Shown: piece by piece, positions 39,801 to 42,800 of the stretch | Position numbering within the stretch: the stretch's first letter is position 1 | How the letters are laid out: every line of letters starts with the position of its first letter | Assembly: GCA_038501625.1 (NCBI GenBank) | Contig: JAZAYU010000201.1 | Span: forward strand, 806,001-870,000 | Source of the DNA: Corbicula japonica | Lineage: Eukaryota; Mollusca; Bivalvia; Venerida; Cyrenidae | Direction of reading: 5' to 3' | Length of the DNA stretch: 64,000 bases | Translations under genes and position numbers: made by a program | Notes under the pieces: generated by a model | Databases searched by the model: none | What the model was told of the DNA's origin: nothing | The model's input: the letters and a program-made list of their open reading frames with translations, nothing else

Positions 39801-42800
39801 ATATCATGACTACCATATCTATCATAAGTTGAGACCTGCCTGGTGTAAAGACTATATCATGACCACCATATCTATCATTAGTTGAGACCTGCCTGATGTA
39901 AAGACTATATCATGACTACCATATCTATCATTGGTGGAGACCTGCCTGATGTAAAGACTATATCATGACTACCATATCTATCATTAGTGGAGACCTGTCT
40001 GATATAAAGACTATATCATGACCACCATATCTATCATTGGTGGAGACCTGCCTGATGTAAAGACTATCATGACTACCATATCTATCATTAGTTGAGACCT
40101 GCCTGATGTAAAGACTATATAATGACTACCATATCTATCATTGGTGGAGACCTGCCTGATGTAAAGACTATATCATGACTACCATATCTATCATTAGTGG
40201 AGACCTGTCTGATATAAAGACTATATCATGACCACCATATCTATCATTGGTGGAGACCTGCCTGGTGTAAAGACTATATCATGACCACCATATCTATCAT
40301 TGGTGGAGACCTGCCTGATGTATAGACTATATCATGACCACCATATCTATCATTAGTGGAGACCTGTCTGATATAAAGACTATATCATGACCACCATATC
40401 TATCATTGGTGGAGACCTGCCTGATGTATAGACTATATCATGACCACCATATCTATCATTGGTGGAGACCTGTCTGATGTATAGACTATATCATGACCAC
40501 CAAATATATCATTGGTGGAGACCTGCCTGATATATAGACTATATCATGACCACCATATCTATCATTGGTGGAAACCTGCCTGATATATAGACTATATCAT
40601 GACCACCATATCTCTCATTGGTGGAAACCTGCCTGATATATAGACTATATCATGACCACCATATCTCTCATTGGTGGAAACCTGCCTGATATAAAGACTA
40701 TATCATGACCACCATATCTATCATTGGTGGAGACCTGCCTGATATAAAGACTATATCATGACCACCATATCTATCATTAGTGGAGACCTGCCTGATGTAT
40801 AGACTTTATCATGACCACCATATCTATCATAAGTTGAGACCTGCCTGGTGTAAAGACTATATCATGACTACCATATCTATCATTAGTGGAGACCTGCCTG
40901 GTGTAAAGACTATATCATGACCACCATATCTATCATTAGTTGAGACCTGCCTGATGTAAAGACTATATCATGACTACCATATCTATCATTGGTGGAGACC
41001 TGCCTGATGTAAAGACTATATCATGACCACCATATCAATCATTGGTGGAGACCTGACTGATATAAAGACTATATCATGACCACCATATCAATCATTGGTG
41101 GAAACCTGACTGATATAAAGACTATATCATGACTACCATATCTATCATTGGTGGACACCTGCCTGATGTAAAGACTATATCATGACCACCATATCAATCA
41201 TTGGTGGAAACCTGCCTGATGTAAAGACTATATCATGGCCACGATATCTATCATCGGTGGAGACCTGACTGATATAAAGACTATATCATGACTACCATAT
41301 CTATCATTAGTTGAGACCTGCCTGATGTAAAGACTATATCATGACCACCATATCTATCATTGGTGGAGACCTGCCTGATATATAGACTATATCATGACCA
41401 CCATATCTATCATTGGTGGAGACTGCTTGATATAAAGACTATATCATGACCACCATATCTCTCATTGGTGGAGACCTGTCTGATATAAAGACTATATCAT
41501 GACCACCATATCTATCATTGGTGGAGACCTGTCTGATATAAAGACTATATCATGACCACCATATCTCTCATTGGTGGAGACCTGTCTGATATAAAGACTA
41601 TATCATGACCACCATATCTCTCATTGGTGGAGACCTGCCTGATGTAAAGACTATATCATGACCACCATATCTATCATTGGTGGAGACTGCTTGATATAAA
41701 GACTATATCATGACCACCATATCTATCATTGGTGGAGACTGCTTGATATAAAGACTATATCATGACCACCATATCTATCATTAGTTGAGACCTGCCTGAT
41801 ATATAGACTATATCATGACCACCATATCTATCATTGGTGGAGACCTGCCTGATGTAAAGACTATATCATGACCACCATATCTGTCATTGGTGGAGACCTG
41901 CCTGATTTAAAGACTATATCATGACCACCATATCTGTCATTGGTGGAGACCTGCCTGATGTAAAGACTAAATCATGACCGCCATATATATCATTAGTGCA
42001 GACCTGCCTGATATAAAGACTATATCATGACCACCATATCTGTCATTGGTGGAGACCTGCCTGATGTAAAGACTATATCATGACCGCCATATATATCATT
42101 AGTGCAGACCTGCCTGATATATAGACTATATCATGACCACCAAATCTATCATTGGTGGAGACCTGCCTGATGTAAAGACTATATCATGACCGCCATATCT
42201 ATCATTAGTGAAGACCTGCCTGATGTAAAGACTATATCATGACCATCATATCTATCATTAGTGGAGACCTTCCTGATGTATAGACCACATCATGACGACC
42301 ATATCTCTCATTGGTGGAGACCTGCCTGATGTAAAGACTATATCATGGCCACCATATCTATCATTGGTAGAGACCTGCCTGATATATCGTCTAGGTCCCT
42401 AAAATCGCGTGGAACCTTACATCGCGGACATATTTGTTTATACTGTAGTCTCGTGAGATTTTATCGCCCGCTAGTGAATTATGTCGCCACGCTTACTACG
42501 AAAAGTACTCTAGTGTATCTGCTGTCAAACTTATCAAAATGCGCTATAAATAGGTAAATATTTTAAATTACATTTTGATTTACATGAATGTGTGTAATTG
42601 TACTAATCCTTTTTTAATCTCCATAGAAACTACACAATTGACCCATATAAAGTTATTGCAAACCCTGCTTTCTTACTCCGTATGCTGCTTTGACATTTTA
42701 TGAATTAAAGTTACGTGATATCATAGCCGAAATTATTAGGCCAAATTATTTTTGTGATAGTTTCATTTACCATATACCTTAAGTGATTTTTTTTCGATTT

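Noticed and set aside
27211..42386. Possible CRISPR-like array
   Set aside because: Head-to-tail identical 53-bp units without unique spacers, in a eukaryotic intron.
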